Shown one piece after another: positions 34,230-46,146 of a stretch of DNA of 64,000 nucleotides; position 1 is the stretch's first letter, and every line of letters starts with the position of its first letter. Origin of the DNA: Montifringilla adamsi (lineage: Eukaryota > Chordata > Aves > Passeriformes > Passeridae); assembly GCA_017590115.1 (NCBI GenBank), contig JAGGNK010013114.1, positions 1,798,001 through 1,862,000 on the forward strand. Reading direction: 5' to 3'. The translations under genes and the position numbers were made by a program. The notes under the pieces are model-generated. The model did not search any database, had not been told where the DNA came from, and saw only the letters and a program-made list of their open reading frames with translations.

Positions 34230-36904
34230 AATCTAAAAAAAAAAAAAAATTAACATTGTGATGAATCTAACTCAGTTTTTTACCTGCAAAGAAATGCCGA
34301 GGTCACTATTAGTCTTGAGAGATATAGAATTAAATATATAAACAATCGATGTTTTGAACTTAAACCCACAAAACAAAATCCAAATATGATCTATGCAATT
34401 AATGCAGTGAAAGTGGACTAATTGTCAAGAAGAAGAGCTGAATACAGTTGCATTTAAAAAAAAAAAATCAGACCTATTCTGAGATTAAGTAGTGTGTAAC
34501 ATAAACTTCTGGACCGTCTATAATTAAAAAAAAAATCTCTGCAGTTATATGTTTCTGGAACATAAGCACTGAGTTTGAAAATTTTGTTCTTATAATTAGA
34601 TGAGGCAGAAAAATATACTAACCCCTACTATTTGAGTCAAACCCACTTAGTAAATTTCCTACTTTCTATGCATTGGTTTCCATGCACTGCTGACCAGTTG
34701 GTTGCTTCCTGTTTCCATTGCTAAATCCTGTGGTAGCAGTAGGACAATATATAGCCATGAGTATTACATTGATTTACTGAAAGGGCACTGCAGCAGAACA
34801 GGAAACTTAGCTGGCCAGTGTTGCACTGCCATAACAAGCATTACTGCCAAATAATTAACCTTGCTGTTTGTTTAGCACCCTCAGAAAGCTTCATTACCAA
34901 TGCAGTCAATTATCTTCTAGTAATGGCTACTACAGAAAGTAGACTTGCTTAATTAAAGTTATTTAGACCAAAGAGGCTGTATGATTGGGTAACAGATATT
35001 GGAAAGGGATAGAATAATCTCTCTGATCTACGTAGCTCATTGAAGGCTTGTATTTCACATTTCAGAATGCCAAATTTTGTGTCTTTTTCCACACAAAACC
35101 AGCAATAATAATTGTGTGTTCACTCTTCCACCTACATACATTTCCTTGTTCAATAACATCTTTTTATAAAGCAGATATGGTTGGATGAGGAAAGAGCTAA
35201 ATCCACCATACAGACTGCTTTAAAGAAGGTTAAAGGTGGATCCACTGCATGGAAGGAAATGAAAAAGAGGGAAAACTTTTCCTGGTAAGTGATGCAATTC
35301 ACAGCTATGTAGTTATGTGTTAGGTATTGCTGAGGAAATTCTCTTGATGGCCTCCCCTGAGGAAAGAGGTTTCATTTGTTCCCCTCTCTGTGACATTTTG
35401 CATTTCCACCTTCTTTACAGGTCATCAGAGAAGTGGAAAAAGGCCTGAATTTTTGACAGGCAACCTTAGAGCAGGACTAAAAGCTGGCTGATACAGAGAT
35501 AAAGCTCAGAGTGCCTGTTTCTGTAAGGCTTTTGGATAAGGTTTGTTTTCTATACTATTAAAGTCTTCAGAGCTTTGCTCCCACTTCCAAGAGCACTTGA
35601 AAGCCCAGCAGGTCCATTAGTACAGACTTAAATTGATTAGTTAGTCTTAGAGCTAGTTCTGTACTCCCAGACAACTGAGCCCTGACTGATATATGTTTTG
35701 CCAATAAAACCCCCAGTGGGATGAAATTGTATTACTAGAACTGTTCTTTTATCAATCTGTCTCCTTTCACTCATAGCTGATTTTCTTTTGTGGTTGCAAA
35801 TCTGCAGCCTTGCTGGAGGCCTTAAGTCCATGTTAAGAACTCTTTGCTGTGCATCTAATGTGTTTTGTGTAGCTTTTTTTATAACAGCAACTTTAGTCTA
35901 GGGCATGGTATATGACTTATTCAGTGCCCAGTATTCCTCACAGGGGCCATATTTTTAAAGGTAAATAAATGTCAAATATGTAACACAAGTGAGGGGAAAA
36001 AAATGGCATAGATGAGAACATCCACTGCAATCCAGCATCTAAACTACAAATTCAAGTTGGAAAATGTGATTCAGGATAGGCATCTGGGTGCCAGATTACC
36101 TCAAAAAGTTCAAGTTTTTTTAATTTGTTTTTCATAAGAGGTGTTGGGTTTATATGTCACCTCTGTGCATTTGAAACCTTCATCTGAATTTTTTGAGTTA
36201 TGGTCTTTTTGAGTGAATTTATAGTTATTATGGAATAGACTCCAAAGGTAGAAGCTAGTGAATGAGGTGAAGGAAATCCTGGTGGAATGGAGTTAATGGC
36301 AAAATTCACATTGGTTTTATATGATCAAGAAATCACTTGTAATTCCTGGATGAACTCTGAATTTCTAGTGTCTTAAAAATGTCCCTAACAACTAAAGTCC
36401 TTTTATTACATAGAAAACATTAGAGATTAGACCTGAAATAATATCCACTTTAGTATCTCAATCTGTAAATAAGCTCTGCTGTTGAAAAAATAACTGTGAT
36501 CCTTTCTGTTAATTTTGTCTCGAAGGAACAACTGTGCACATAGTATTGAAACCAGGTACTTTTCCTTTCTTTTCCCAGAAGCCCCAAGCAAAAATGCAAA
36601 TAAGTAGCAAATAGCTGCTTAAAAGGCACTGCTTCTTTGCTAAGCATGTAATTAACCCATGGACCTAGCTTCCTTAAGATATTATTGTGGCAAACACTTT
36701 AGCCAGATTCCAGCAAAGCCTAGCTATTTATATAAATACTAAGAATAATCCAGATGTATAATCGTTACCATAAAACATAATGATTTCAAGAACTCAGAGT
36801 TAAAGACATAAGAAAGATTACTAGCCGTGTTCACTGTTTAAGCAAAGCCTCAGGTCTAAAGCAGGTTGCTTGTGGGAAATTCAATTTTTTTCCATATTTG
36901 TAAA
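34230..36904. other. Unique non-coding sequence, with a possible conserved element
   Basis: It starts with an A-run (near 34236-34249), with shorter A-runs near 34457 and 34525. 34680-34960 has a dense, low-slippage texture with repeated TAATTA-, CAAT- and CATTA-type motifs, possibly a conserved non-coding element; this is an impression only. No gene recognised. Confidence 0.45.
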
Positions 36905-36933
36905 TGTGGCACTTAGGGATAGGGCTTAGTGGG
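36905..36933 (+). mobile_element. CR1 LINE 3' end, left part (split by an LTR)
   Basis: The GTGGCACTTAGGGATAGGGC and TTAGTGGG blocks match the part of CR1 just before 'TTAGGTTGATGGTTGGACT'. The element resumes at 37583 on the other side of the solo LTR, and the last five bases, GTGGG, are duplicated there. Its upstream limit cannot be fixed by eye. Confidence 0.8.
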
Positions 36934-37582
36934 TGTCCTGGTTTAGGGCAAATTTGGGAGGAAACTTTCAAAGGGGTCACTCTAGAAAGGAGATTCAAGC
37001 AGCCCCCCTTCCAACTGCTTTGGGAAAAGATTTCTTTGGAGAAAAGCAGAAAAAATCTGTTTATTTAACTGGTGAAGTGTGCAGAAGCATAAAAAGTGAA
37101 TAATATTGAACAATAAACCTCTCACTGTTCTGAAGAGATGGCAAATTCAGAAAGTCCTTTTCTTGGGCTGTAGCTTGGCTCACTCAGTCTGTTATCAGTC
37201 CCTCCAGCGCTGGAATGCAGCATCCTGGCCCTGGTGGGCCACAGGTATGAGCTCCTGGTGTTGTTCTGGGTTTTCAGTCCAGAGCAGGGCTAATCAGTTA
37301 CAAGAAAAAAAAAAGTCACAGTCCGGGGAGCTTCTCTGCCTCTGCTACTTAAAAAAAATCTAACTAAAAAGCAAAGGAGAGCTCTCTTCCTCTGTCCGTG
37401 CCGCAGACAACACAGTCCATGAGAAAGAATATGGTGGAGCAAGTGCAGTTTCTGAAAATAAATTGTGCACTTCTTTTCCCCTCTTTGCTCTTGGAACCAA
37501 TCTTAAAGGTGCTGAACTTAATATCCAGCATGAACAGAACAAACAATTAAGGATACAAGCATAATAAAATTACCCTAGGACA
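36934..37582 (+). mobile_element. Solo LTR of an endogenous retrovirus (649 bp), nested in CR1
   Basis: It starts TGTCCTGGTTTAGGGCAAAT and ends TACCCTAGGACA, so its termini are the imperfect inverted pair TGTCCTGG/CCTAGGACA. The start matches a common songbird endogenous-retrovirus LTR as I remember it. GTGGG flanks it exactly on both sides (36929-36933 and 37583-37587). Candidate polyadenylation signals are AATAAA at 37112-37117 and 37457-37462; the second lies about 120 bp before the end, as in the other LTR here. A CATAAAAAG stretch near 37088 resembles a TATA box. No retroviral gene sequence adjoins, so it is solo. The 85-codon frame within it is not a gene. Confidence 0.93.
37457..37462 (+). 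terminator. LTR polyadenylation signal AATAAA
   Basis: The likely functional hexamer of the nested LTR, judged by its distance (about 120 bp) from the LTR 3' end. A competing AATAAA lies at 37112-37117. Confidence 0.5.
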
Positions 37583-37664
37583 GTGGGATTTATAAGTATT
37601 AGGTTTATGGTTGGACTCAATGATTTTAAAGTGTTTTCTGACCTAAATGATTCTATAATTCTTG
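37583..37664 (+). mobile_element. CR1 LINE 3' end, right part (split by an LTR)
   Basis: GTGGGATTTATAAGTATTAG, GGTTGGACTCAATGATTTTA, CTGACCTAAATGATTCTATA and ATTCT give the terminal CR1 sequence and one to two copies of its octamer-like 3' end. It continues the fragment at 36905-36933 after removal of the LTR and one GTGGG. Confidence 0.92.
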
Positions 37665-38764
37665 TTTTCAGTTAGTGTAACTTGAATAACCATGCTTTTA
37701 TTACAATTTGAAAAACTGCATATGGAAAATTACACTGCTGATAGTAACTTTCTTAAGAGCCTGAAATTTTGTTTTATCTCTGCTACCCAAGAGAGGCTTG
37801 TCCACACTTGAACATTTCTTGCTCCAATACTCAGTAGGGTGCCAGAGTGTTTTCAGATGATTGAAATATAAACAAAACTATAGGCAGCTTGCTCAAAATA
37901 TTGAAAGCAATACACTAGATTGGCCGGCCTAGTAGTCCTCATATTTTCTTCTGTTGCTTCATGGTAATAGCAATGATGGGTTGTGTAAAAGTGCTGGTGT
38001 ATAAAAGAGATGGAACTGACCTAGGACAGGGCAGTGTTTCTACAGAGCAGGAAAATTACCCTTCTTTTTGAGAAATCTACCTACAACTTTAGAGCATTTT
38101 ATGGATAACCTTTGTGTTTGCTCCTTCCTTCTTCTCTGCACAGAGAACTGGCAATGCCACAAGGACACTGCAGTTTAGAGCAGATGCTAGTACCACTTTA
38201 ATTTAGCTCTTATCATTCAGTGATTGATTTGCGACCAAGTGCCCTTAAACGTGTTTGTTCCCCCCAAATACAGTCAATTCAAAATAGAACCTCAAGTGAG
38301 ACAAAGTACAAACAGATTCAAGTACATGATATACTGACAATTATTTTATGGAAACAATAAAACAGGGAAAAAATAGAAACCACTTCAAATCTTATTTCCT
38401 TCCAAAAGAGAGTGTAATCAAGGTATAATGAGCATTGAAATTAATAAATTAAAAATAAATGCCCATAAGAGGGAGAAAAAAATGTGTTAATCAGTTGGCA
38501 ATTATATTTTTGGCATTGTAAATTAATTCCCCAAATGAATCTCCTTCCAATTTATTTCATTCCATTATCTGTTTTCTTGTTTATTTTTTATCTAATGATT
38601 AACATTCCTGAATTTTGTACATAATGATTTTTTTTAAACCAAAGGTGTTTGTTTAAAGATAAAAAAAGACAGTGTGTCAAATGCAAGATTATGACATTTT
38701 GTCCTTTCCAATCTGTGAAGGCAGAAACAGAAATCTCCTTATAATGAAGCTGTCCTTTTAAAAC
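37665..38764. other. Unique non-coding sequence
   Basis: AT-rich, with no gene or repeat recognised. Confidence 0.5.
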
Positions 38765-38782
38765 TTTTTTTTTTTTTTTTTT
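38765..38782. repeat. Poly-T tract, 18 bases
   Basis: An uninterrupted T run with no adjoining retrocopy seen. Confidence 0.85.
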
Positions 38783-40921
38783 CCTTTCTATTCTGGATCA
38801 AGCCTGGTAGCATTACTCATCACTGCAGTAATGGAAATGATTCTCAGTTGTTTCCCATCTACTGCTAAGCAGCAACCTGCAAGACAGCTCATCTGTTCCA
38901 CCTCCTCCATCTTCTTTGCCCCACCCTCAAGTACTAAGAGGCTTGTAGACAGTCTGAGGAGTTTTAACCTAAGAAAGAGGGGAGGAAAAAATCCTGACTG
39001 TGCTTATTGACAGTTTCCTCTCACTTAAGTATCTCCTGATGTAATCACAACAGCATGATCTTTCTGCCCATGTATCAAAGTCTGTAGTAGCTAGACAGTG
39101 GAGGATGGTAACCTGAAAAAAAACCAAAAAAACCCAAAGGAAGCAATATATTAGGTAGCATCCTGGAAACTAATTTGATCTGGGAAGTAATTAAGAGAAA
39201 ATCAACAACAGCTGGAATACTTTGCTTTTTTCCTTCCTCTGTCCTGCAAAAAAAAAACCCTAAACAAAACCACACAACAAAAAACAACACCAAAAAACCT
39301 CAACACCTAAAATATCAAGACTTTACTTTGTAGATGAAAATTCTTGAAATAGAATGAATGTCCATAAATGTAATTCATCATTGCAATGCAGTTCAGAGAG
39401 GGTGCAAGAAAAAGCTGTATTGCTCATGACTTTCTGAAGTATAGCAAAAAAGAGAAATTTATTGTGGAAGCAGGAGGAAGGGCAGAACTGACACATAAAC
39501 CAAAATGTCACTAGATTTCTGAACTCAGGTGGTTTAGGATCCACTGCAGACTGTTTCCTGTACCTGATTGGCTCAGACACTGCCATCTTGACTCTTCAGA
39601 GCTGTTCAAGGGTAAGGTGGCAAGTGAACATGAAATACCCTGTTGCATTTGCCTGTCATGCGTCTAAAAAATGGTTTGCCAAGGGTTCACCTTGGTGAGC
39701 TGAGGAAGGGGGAATCCCCTTGGGTTTTCTCTGATCTGTTTTTCAAGTACCCTGTACTCTTAGAAGGCAAATATATCAATGTGCTACTTGGACCTCTGGG
39801 TCTGTGTTTCCACCACCTGACCAGAGGAGGACTCTGCTGGACTCCTTGACATCTGTCCTCCTATCCTTCCCTTCGCACCAATTTTCCTGGCATCTTACTC
39901 AAGAATCTTCATAGCATGGTGGAATTTTGTGTGTGCCCTCTTCTCTGGTGTCCTCTCAAGCCACACCTATCCTGCTTGGAGTCAAGTGGGGGGAGATAGA
40001 ATACTCTGCCAAACCTCTTGAGTCACTGTAGCTGGTGTAATGTTGAGAAAGAAAAAATATCTGAAGTACTAACAAAAGTGAGGTGTTCCTGATGGGCTAA
40101 ATGGATTCTGTATGAACCTATGGAAGCATGAATGCATGGTGCTGGCTTGCTAAGCATTGGGAGATAAGAGAGAGTGGGCATCTGTGTTCACTAGCCTGTG
40201 AAGAGATCTTTAGCTGAACACACAGTTGAAGTGGAAAGATTTAGCTCTTAGCTTAGTATTGGTTTTGCAAGAAAAGACATCCCAACCAATTATGGTGGAA
40301 GATTAACACAGCAGCATTTTGTTCTTTATTTTCCTATCTCTGTCCGTGTTTCAGCATTAAAGAGAGTAAGGATTGCTCATTTGGAAGTATTGGATCTTTT
40401 GGAGATGTGGAGTTAGTAAATCTTCTGCTAGTAGGATTCTTTGTGTTAGATTTTTATGGCAATAATTTCAAGCTATCCTGTTTCATGTTAGTCTTGTCAG
40501 TAAATTTTTTATGACAGTATCCTTAGCCTCCTGTAATTGGATAATACTCCATCAAGGATCTTTGCTGTATAAAATATAGCCTAATATTAAATATTCCAAT
40601 GTAGAAAGCTGATGATGTATATGTTCTCTCCTATACCTTAACAACTCAGTACCTGAAAGTGTTTCACTGCAAAACTGGCAAATCCTGTAAAATGGGCAAG
40701 GGCTCTTGGACTGTAGTGGTTTGGGCTGTGATGGTGTGGCCTGTGTTCTGGCCACAGCCATACATTCTCTGCAGATGGTGTCATTGCTGTCTTTCAAGAT
40801 ATTCCTTTATTTTTTACTTGGCAAGATTTGTGCAGCCTCATTAATTATAGCTACAGTTTCAAATAATTTTGCTGTTTAAATGTCAGTGTTTATTGGTTTG
40901 GTTGTTGTTTTAGTTTTTTTA
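38783..40921. other. Unique non-coding sequence with A/C-rich tracts
   Basis: 39115-39139 and 39247-39307 are A-runs broken by C and CC, the complement of the GTTTT-type tracts found elsewhere in the window. The remainder has no recognised gene or repeat. Frames of up to 87 codons are without domains. Confidence 0.5.
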
Positions 40922-41428
40922 TAGGATCACAGAATGATCTGGGTTAGAAGGGACCTTGAAGATCACCTAGTTCCAAGCTCCCTGCCACGGGTAGGGACAC
41001 CTTTCACTAGACCAGGTTGCTCAGAGTCCTATCTGGCCTAGCCTTGAACAATTCCAGGAATGGGGCATTCACAGCTTCAGTGGGAAACTTGTTCCAATGT
41101 CTTCCCTCCCTTAGAGTAAGGAATTTCTTCCTGGCGTCTAATCTAAACCTGCCTTCTTTCAGCCTGAAGCCGTTTCCCCTTGTCCTGTTACTACCTCCCT
41201 TGTAAACAGTCTCTCTCCATCTTCCTTTTAACTCCCTTCAGGTACTGCAAGGCCACAATTAGGTCATCCTGAAGCCTTTTTTTTTTTTTTTTTTTTCTTT
41301 TTTTTTTTTTTTTCTTTCCCAGGCTGAACAATCCAAATTCTCATAGCCTTTTCCTAATAGGAGAGGTCCTCCATTCATCTAATCATCTTGGTGGTCTCCT
41401 CTGGACTTATTCCAGCAAGTCAATAACC
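40922..41428 (-). mobile_element. CR1 LINE, about 500 bp, with internal poly-T expansion
   Basis: The plus strand starts ATCACAGAATGATCTGGGTT and then AGAAGGGACCTTGAAGATCA, and keeps the standard order: CACTAGACCAGGTTGCTCAG, GGGGCATTCACAGCTTCAGT, AGGAATTTCTTCCTGG, CCGTTTCCCCTTGTCCTGTT, CTCTCTCCATCTTCC, CAGGCTGAACAATCC and GTGGTCTCCTCTGGACT. Divergence is modest. At 41277-41317 the short 'GAAGCCTTCTCTTCTCC' segment of the family has become a tract of about 41 T with single C interruptions. 5'-truncated near 41428. Confidence 0.95.
41277..41317. repeat. Poly-T/C tract grown inside a CR1
   Basis: T20, C, T16, C, T3 between CR1 blocks GAAGCC and CCCAGGCTGAAC. The pyrimidine-rich consensus stretch at this place has expanded by slippage after insertion. 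Confidence 0.9.
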
Positions 41429-44103
41429 TTTTTTGTTAAAAGGAAATAAAATATATCAGTTTGTTTACATGTCTACAGTATAAAATCCTCCCTTAGCCAT
41501 GGCATGACTCAGCCTGTAGGCAATGCTGACCTGGTAACTCCCACATGAAGGCAGCAGTGCTTCTAGAATAATTTTGCCCCTTTCCACACTGCTCATGCCT
41601 CTGGTGCTGCTTCCTGAGTTGGAATGTTCATGAGAACTTATTCTATGTTGTAAGCAGAATTACACTGCATCCTGTAAACCTGCTCTTTATACAGTCCTTT
41701 GTAACTTTGCACGTGGAATTGCAGAATCATGGGCTTTGGTTCAAACCTCTCTAAGGTGGAGGACTTTCTTTCTAAGCTGCATGAACCAGAGGTCTTTGGT
41801 GATTTTAACACCATTCTTCATACAACAATGCATTTGTATGGTGCAAACAACTGACAGTAAGCAGTGTGAGTCACCTCCCTGCAATTTCAGGGTCTCCTAA
41901 GGAAATGCCTGTTAGTACATCAGCAGCAACGTGGAAAGGGCTGTCAGCTTAAAAGGTAATTTAGAGCTCCACATGGAACAGGGGCATTTGATTTGTGTTT
42001 GTTATGGACAAAAAATGCTGTTGGTGGTGGGAGGTTCTTGTCCTTCCTCTATTTCCATGCTAGCCAGGAACTAGATTGGCCTCCTGAAGGGACATTTATA
42101 TGTTCATTTGCCAGTCTTGATGTTCAAAACATTTCCCACTGTGTACAAAGGAACAGCACAGAGCTTAGCATTGAGATTTCTCACTATTCCTTCCCTTTGC
42201 TCAGGTGCGAGGGAACAAAATACAAGTGGGAAATGTCTGCCCTCAGTTCTGCCTTCCCATGCCCTCCATGCAGCTAGGGAGAGCAGCAGTGTACTGTGAT
42301 GTTTGTTGCTGTCTCTAGGCATGTAAGGAATGAAGGAAAAGGAACTCCTGTTCCACTGTCCAGTGAAAGAGAAGGGGACTTGTAGCCAACAATGAAACAT
42401 CACAGCCGATGGGTCTTTTCAGCGACAGTGGTGGTGTCCATGAAGAACCCCACCTGGACTCAAAGGTGGCTTTGTTAGGGTGGTGGTCAAGAAAGAAGGG
42501 GAAGCTGGTGTTTATAATACCTCAGGCAAGTTTCATTTGCACATAGAGAACTGCTCATGTGCTCAAATAGTGTGCTGTTGCTTTTGGAGAGCAAAGCCAT
42601 CTTCCAAGGGCAGTGGTGTCAGTTTTTACAGAGAAGGCAAAATAAACATGACAGGCCAGAAGACCTCAAGAACTTATTAATTCTCTACAGGATTCTGGAA
42701 AAGGGGCAAGGGGCTTATTTTGAAAACCACTTCCTTTCTCATTCTGCTAAGATGATAATCCAACCAGAAGGTGGAAAGGTCATGAGGTCACATTATCCCT
42801 GTGCTGTTAGAGATGTGTTTCAAATGCATCTTTTTCTCTGTAAATAAGTTCAGCAAAGCTTCGAGGGGGATCTAAAAGAAAACCCACACACATCCATATG
42901 TATGTATAAAGTATAAATGTATGTGTTGGAATAAAACTAAACATTTTGATATATATGCACATGTATTCATCAAAGAGGTAATAAAAGCTCTATTTAATGA
43001 ATAAAGGGTGTTGATGAATATATTCATCCTCCAGTAAAACTCACATTTGGAGAAAGAACTAAAACTAACCTTTTTCTTCATCAGCCATCAGGCATTTCAG
43101 GACATGAACAATCAGAGCTGTCCTGCTGAGATTTGTTAACAGTATGTATGTGCTATCTGTTCACTCTTGCTTTTCAGATTTCATGTAATTCATAACTAAG
43201 CCAGGTTGCAAAAATACTTGTCTCGTGTCTAGAAAATCATGTGATGGAAGTATGTGCAGCAGAGCATAAGGGAGTACAGGGAAAAAGTGAGCAGTAATTT
43301 GTTTTTCCTGCAGTACACCTAATGTCATCTTGACATCCTGCAAATCAAGGTGTTGCCTACAAGAAAATTGTGAAGATAACCTCTGAGAAAAGACAACTGG
43401 TAAACTGCATGATTTCTTAAGCTGAATCACCAGAGTTCCTAAAGCTAAAAATCTGTTTTATGTCATAAAACAAGACATATTCTTTGTTTCCAAATTTTAA
43501 GCAGACTTAGTCTCACTATTCCAACTTCTCCCAACTTTTGCTTACACAAATTTTTAATCATGATGGTATCAAAAATTGAAAATTGAACTTTAGCCATTTG
43601 GCACTTTCAACTTCATATCTGTTTTACACATTCAATAAGTTTGATAAAGGGTCTGAAGCAAGTCTACAAAAAAATCTTGTTTATCTGTTTTTGCTAGCAT
43701 TCATGTGGCTTAACTACAAGTAACTTACTGCCTTTTTATTTCACATGACTTCTAAACAGCCATGCACTTTAGGGTTTGTGCCAAACAGTAGAAGTAAAGA
43801 GGATGGTTGCATGCTCCAGACTAAGCTGCACTTGTTACTGTCAGCATGTTTAGGGCAGTGGTCACCAGGGACTGCTTCTTTTCAATTCCTGCTTGGAATC
43901 TAGACACTGCTACTGGACTGAGACCTTGGAAAAGGGAACTTATTTGTGTGCCCTCTGTGAGTGTTGGATGCAAGTCTGGGCAAGAAGAGAGAGCTTAATA
44001 AAGTGAATGTTTATGAAAAGTGTTTGCATGGAGAAAGTTACAGCCCTTCTTTGTATGCACCAGTAAATATATGCCTGCTTAAACTCACTTTTGTTCTGAG
44101 GTC
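41429..44103. other. Unique non-coding sequence
   Basis: No gene recognised. 41715-41750 faintly resembles a CR1 terminus, but the match does not continue. Frames at 41993-42403 and 42557-42847 (94-99 codons) have no recognisable domain. Confidence 0.45.
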
Positions 44104-44160
44104 AGGGTTGTTAAATTAACAATTGTTAAATTAATAGGGTTGTTAAATTAACAATTGTTT
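44104..44160. repeat. 32-bp tandem duplication made of palindromes
   Basis: AGGGTTGTTAAATTAACAAT starts at 44104 and again at 44136, with at least 24 identical bases. Each copy contains the perfect palindrome TTAACAATTGTT or its longer TTAACAA/TTGTTAA form, so the region can pair in several registers. Confidence 0.88.
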
Positions 44161-45264
44161 CACCTTTTTTTCCTGTTACTGTTTTATAAAAGGTTGAAAA
44201 ATATTAGGGATGTAACAGAAACAGAAGTATTATTAAATTGAAGTTGTGAATTCCTGCTTTTGTTTGGAAGAACTCCATGCAAGTCACCATTCCTGAGGGT
44301 AGACGTGTTGGTTGCTGTTGGACCTTACAGGCTTTGAGGGTGCTCAGTTCTGAATAAAACCTTTCTCTGGAGTGACGTTTTGGGTGAATTGTATTTTCCA
44401 AAAAAAGTCTAAAACCACTGTATGATAGTATTATTTTAAATAGTGCTGTGGGAGATAAACCCCATCAGATTATCCTGTGCTTTATCAGTCTTCACCTGAT
44501 CAAGAGTAAAAGAATGCATCCACATAAGACTTACTTTTAAACAAGAATAAAACAAACCCAATCTCTCCAAACTGCATAGTCAACCACATTTCAAACTGTC
44601 AAATCAATAAAACAAATGGTTAATTTTTAATAGGATTTTAAAAGCCCTCTCAAATTTGATCCATATTTCCATAAAACTGTTGGAGGTAAATTTAAAAAGG
44701 AACAATTATTTATTGAGGATATTCCATTACGACTGTGTAGCTGTAAGTGGGAAATGAACCTGCACTACAAAGCCATGGTTTAAATCTACTCTTGACATTC
44801 CAGCATAATTTCTGATTGACAAAGTAAATTTGTAAGTGTGATTTTTCAGCTGTTTTATTTTAGTGCTGTTTCCATTTCAGGAGCGTCTGGGGTCAGACAG
44901 GACAAGGTGGTCTCCAGGGGCAGATTTGAAGTGTGCCTGAAAAAAGTGATCCCATCAAAATGGACCACTTGCTGCATATGATGTTTATCATTGTTAATGA
45001 TAAATAAGGGCATGCCTGCTATGCCTGAATGCTGCACAAGCACTCTTTTCCTGAGTGCATCCTAAGTGGGTCTTGGAAGACAAAAAAGCAATGGGCTTTG
45101 ACATGATTTCTAGGAAAGGATTTCATGTTCTGAGCCTAGAACTGAGGTAAATGTTGAGGCATTTATGGCAGAAGGAAGAGGGCAAGGCGACTGGTTTTGA
45201 TACAAAGCATGCCTTGGGAATAAATCCTCTAAATTCTCTTTTTGTATTTTCTCTTTCTTTCTTC
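44161..45264. other. Unique non-coding sequence
   Basis: No gene or repeat family recognised. Confidence 0.5.
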
Positions 45265-45283
45265 TTTTTTTTTTTTTTTTTTT
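45265..45283. repeat. Poly-T tract, 19 bases
   Basis: T-run preceded by a TTTC-rich stretch from about 45239. It is a simple repeat; the poly-lysine frame on the minus strand comes from it. Confidence 0.85.
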
Positions 45284-45724
45284 CCTTTGGGGTAACTGAA
45301 ATGAATACTTCATTTGTTTTTAGACCCAATTAAGAATTTTAATTTTTTTTTCACCAAGATGTTCAAAGTACAATGAGGGTGATGCAATTTTGCACTGGGT
45401 TTCTTTCAGAAAATTATCAGGCTCCAGACTAGTATGCCATAGTATGTGGCAGGTTTCACCATTACCATTCTTCCTTACAATTAATTCTATGCAAATTCAT
45501 TGTGACAAGAGAAGTTTGATTGAGGAGTCTGGGTTATATTGTGTACTGGGGACAACTACAGTACGTAGGAATTACAACTCTTGGGAAACATTGTGGGTCA
45601 CTTTGGGAAAATATAACTTACTGTTGAACATGAGGCAAAGGATTAGAATCTAGTCTACAACCAGGTTAAATATTTTGATATGAAGGATATTGATATGCTT
45701 GGTTGTTTTCATCATAAGTGTTAA
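45284..45724. other. Unique non-coding sequence
   Basis: An 87-codon plus frame (45390-45653) has no recognisable domain. Nothing else seen. Confidence 0.5.
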
Positions 45725-46146
45725 AGCAAAACAGATCAGAGGGCAGGAGAACCTCTCCTATGAAGACAGACCCAGAGAGCTGGAGTTTGGCCTGGAGAAG
45801 GGAAGGCTCTGGAGAAAATTTAGAGTTCCATTCCAATACCTGAGGGACCTGGAAGAAAGATGAAGAGGGACATTTTATGAGGGCATGGAGTGATAAGACA
45901 AGGGGGGGTGGCTTTAAACTGAAAGGGGAGAATTTTGGGTGAGATACTTGGAAGAAATTTTTGACTGTCAGGGTGGTGAGGCACTGGCACAGATTTTCCA
46001 GAGAAGTTGTAGATGCCCCATGCCTGGAAGTGTTCCAGGCCAGGTTGGATAGGATTTATTTAATTGGAGGTGTCCCTGCCCATGGTAGGTGCTGAAACAA
46101 GATGATCTTTAAGGTCCCTTCCAACCCAAGCCATTCTATGATTCTC
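45725..46146 (+). mobile_element. CR1 LINE 3' region, about 420 bp
   Basis: Plus-strand CR1 order is clear: AGAACCTCTCCTATGAAGAC, TTTGGCCTGGAGAAGGGAAG, GGAGTGATAAGACAAGGGG, GGCTTTAAACTGAAAG, TGAGATACTTGGAAGAAATT, GGGTGGTGAGGCACTGG, GATGCCCCATGCCTGGAAGT, TTCCAGGCCAGGTTGGATAG, GGTGTCCCTGCCCATGG, GATGATCTTTAAGGTCCCTT and the terminal CCATTCTATGATTCT. It is among the best-preserved copies here. The 3' end is intact; the 5' end is truncated. Confidence 0.96.

Noticed and set aside
41710..41760. Possible CR1 terminus (GGAATTGCAGAATCATGG)
   Set aside because: Only one block resembles CR1 and the following sequence does not continue in the family order.
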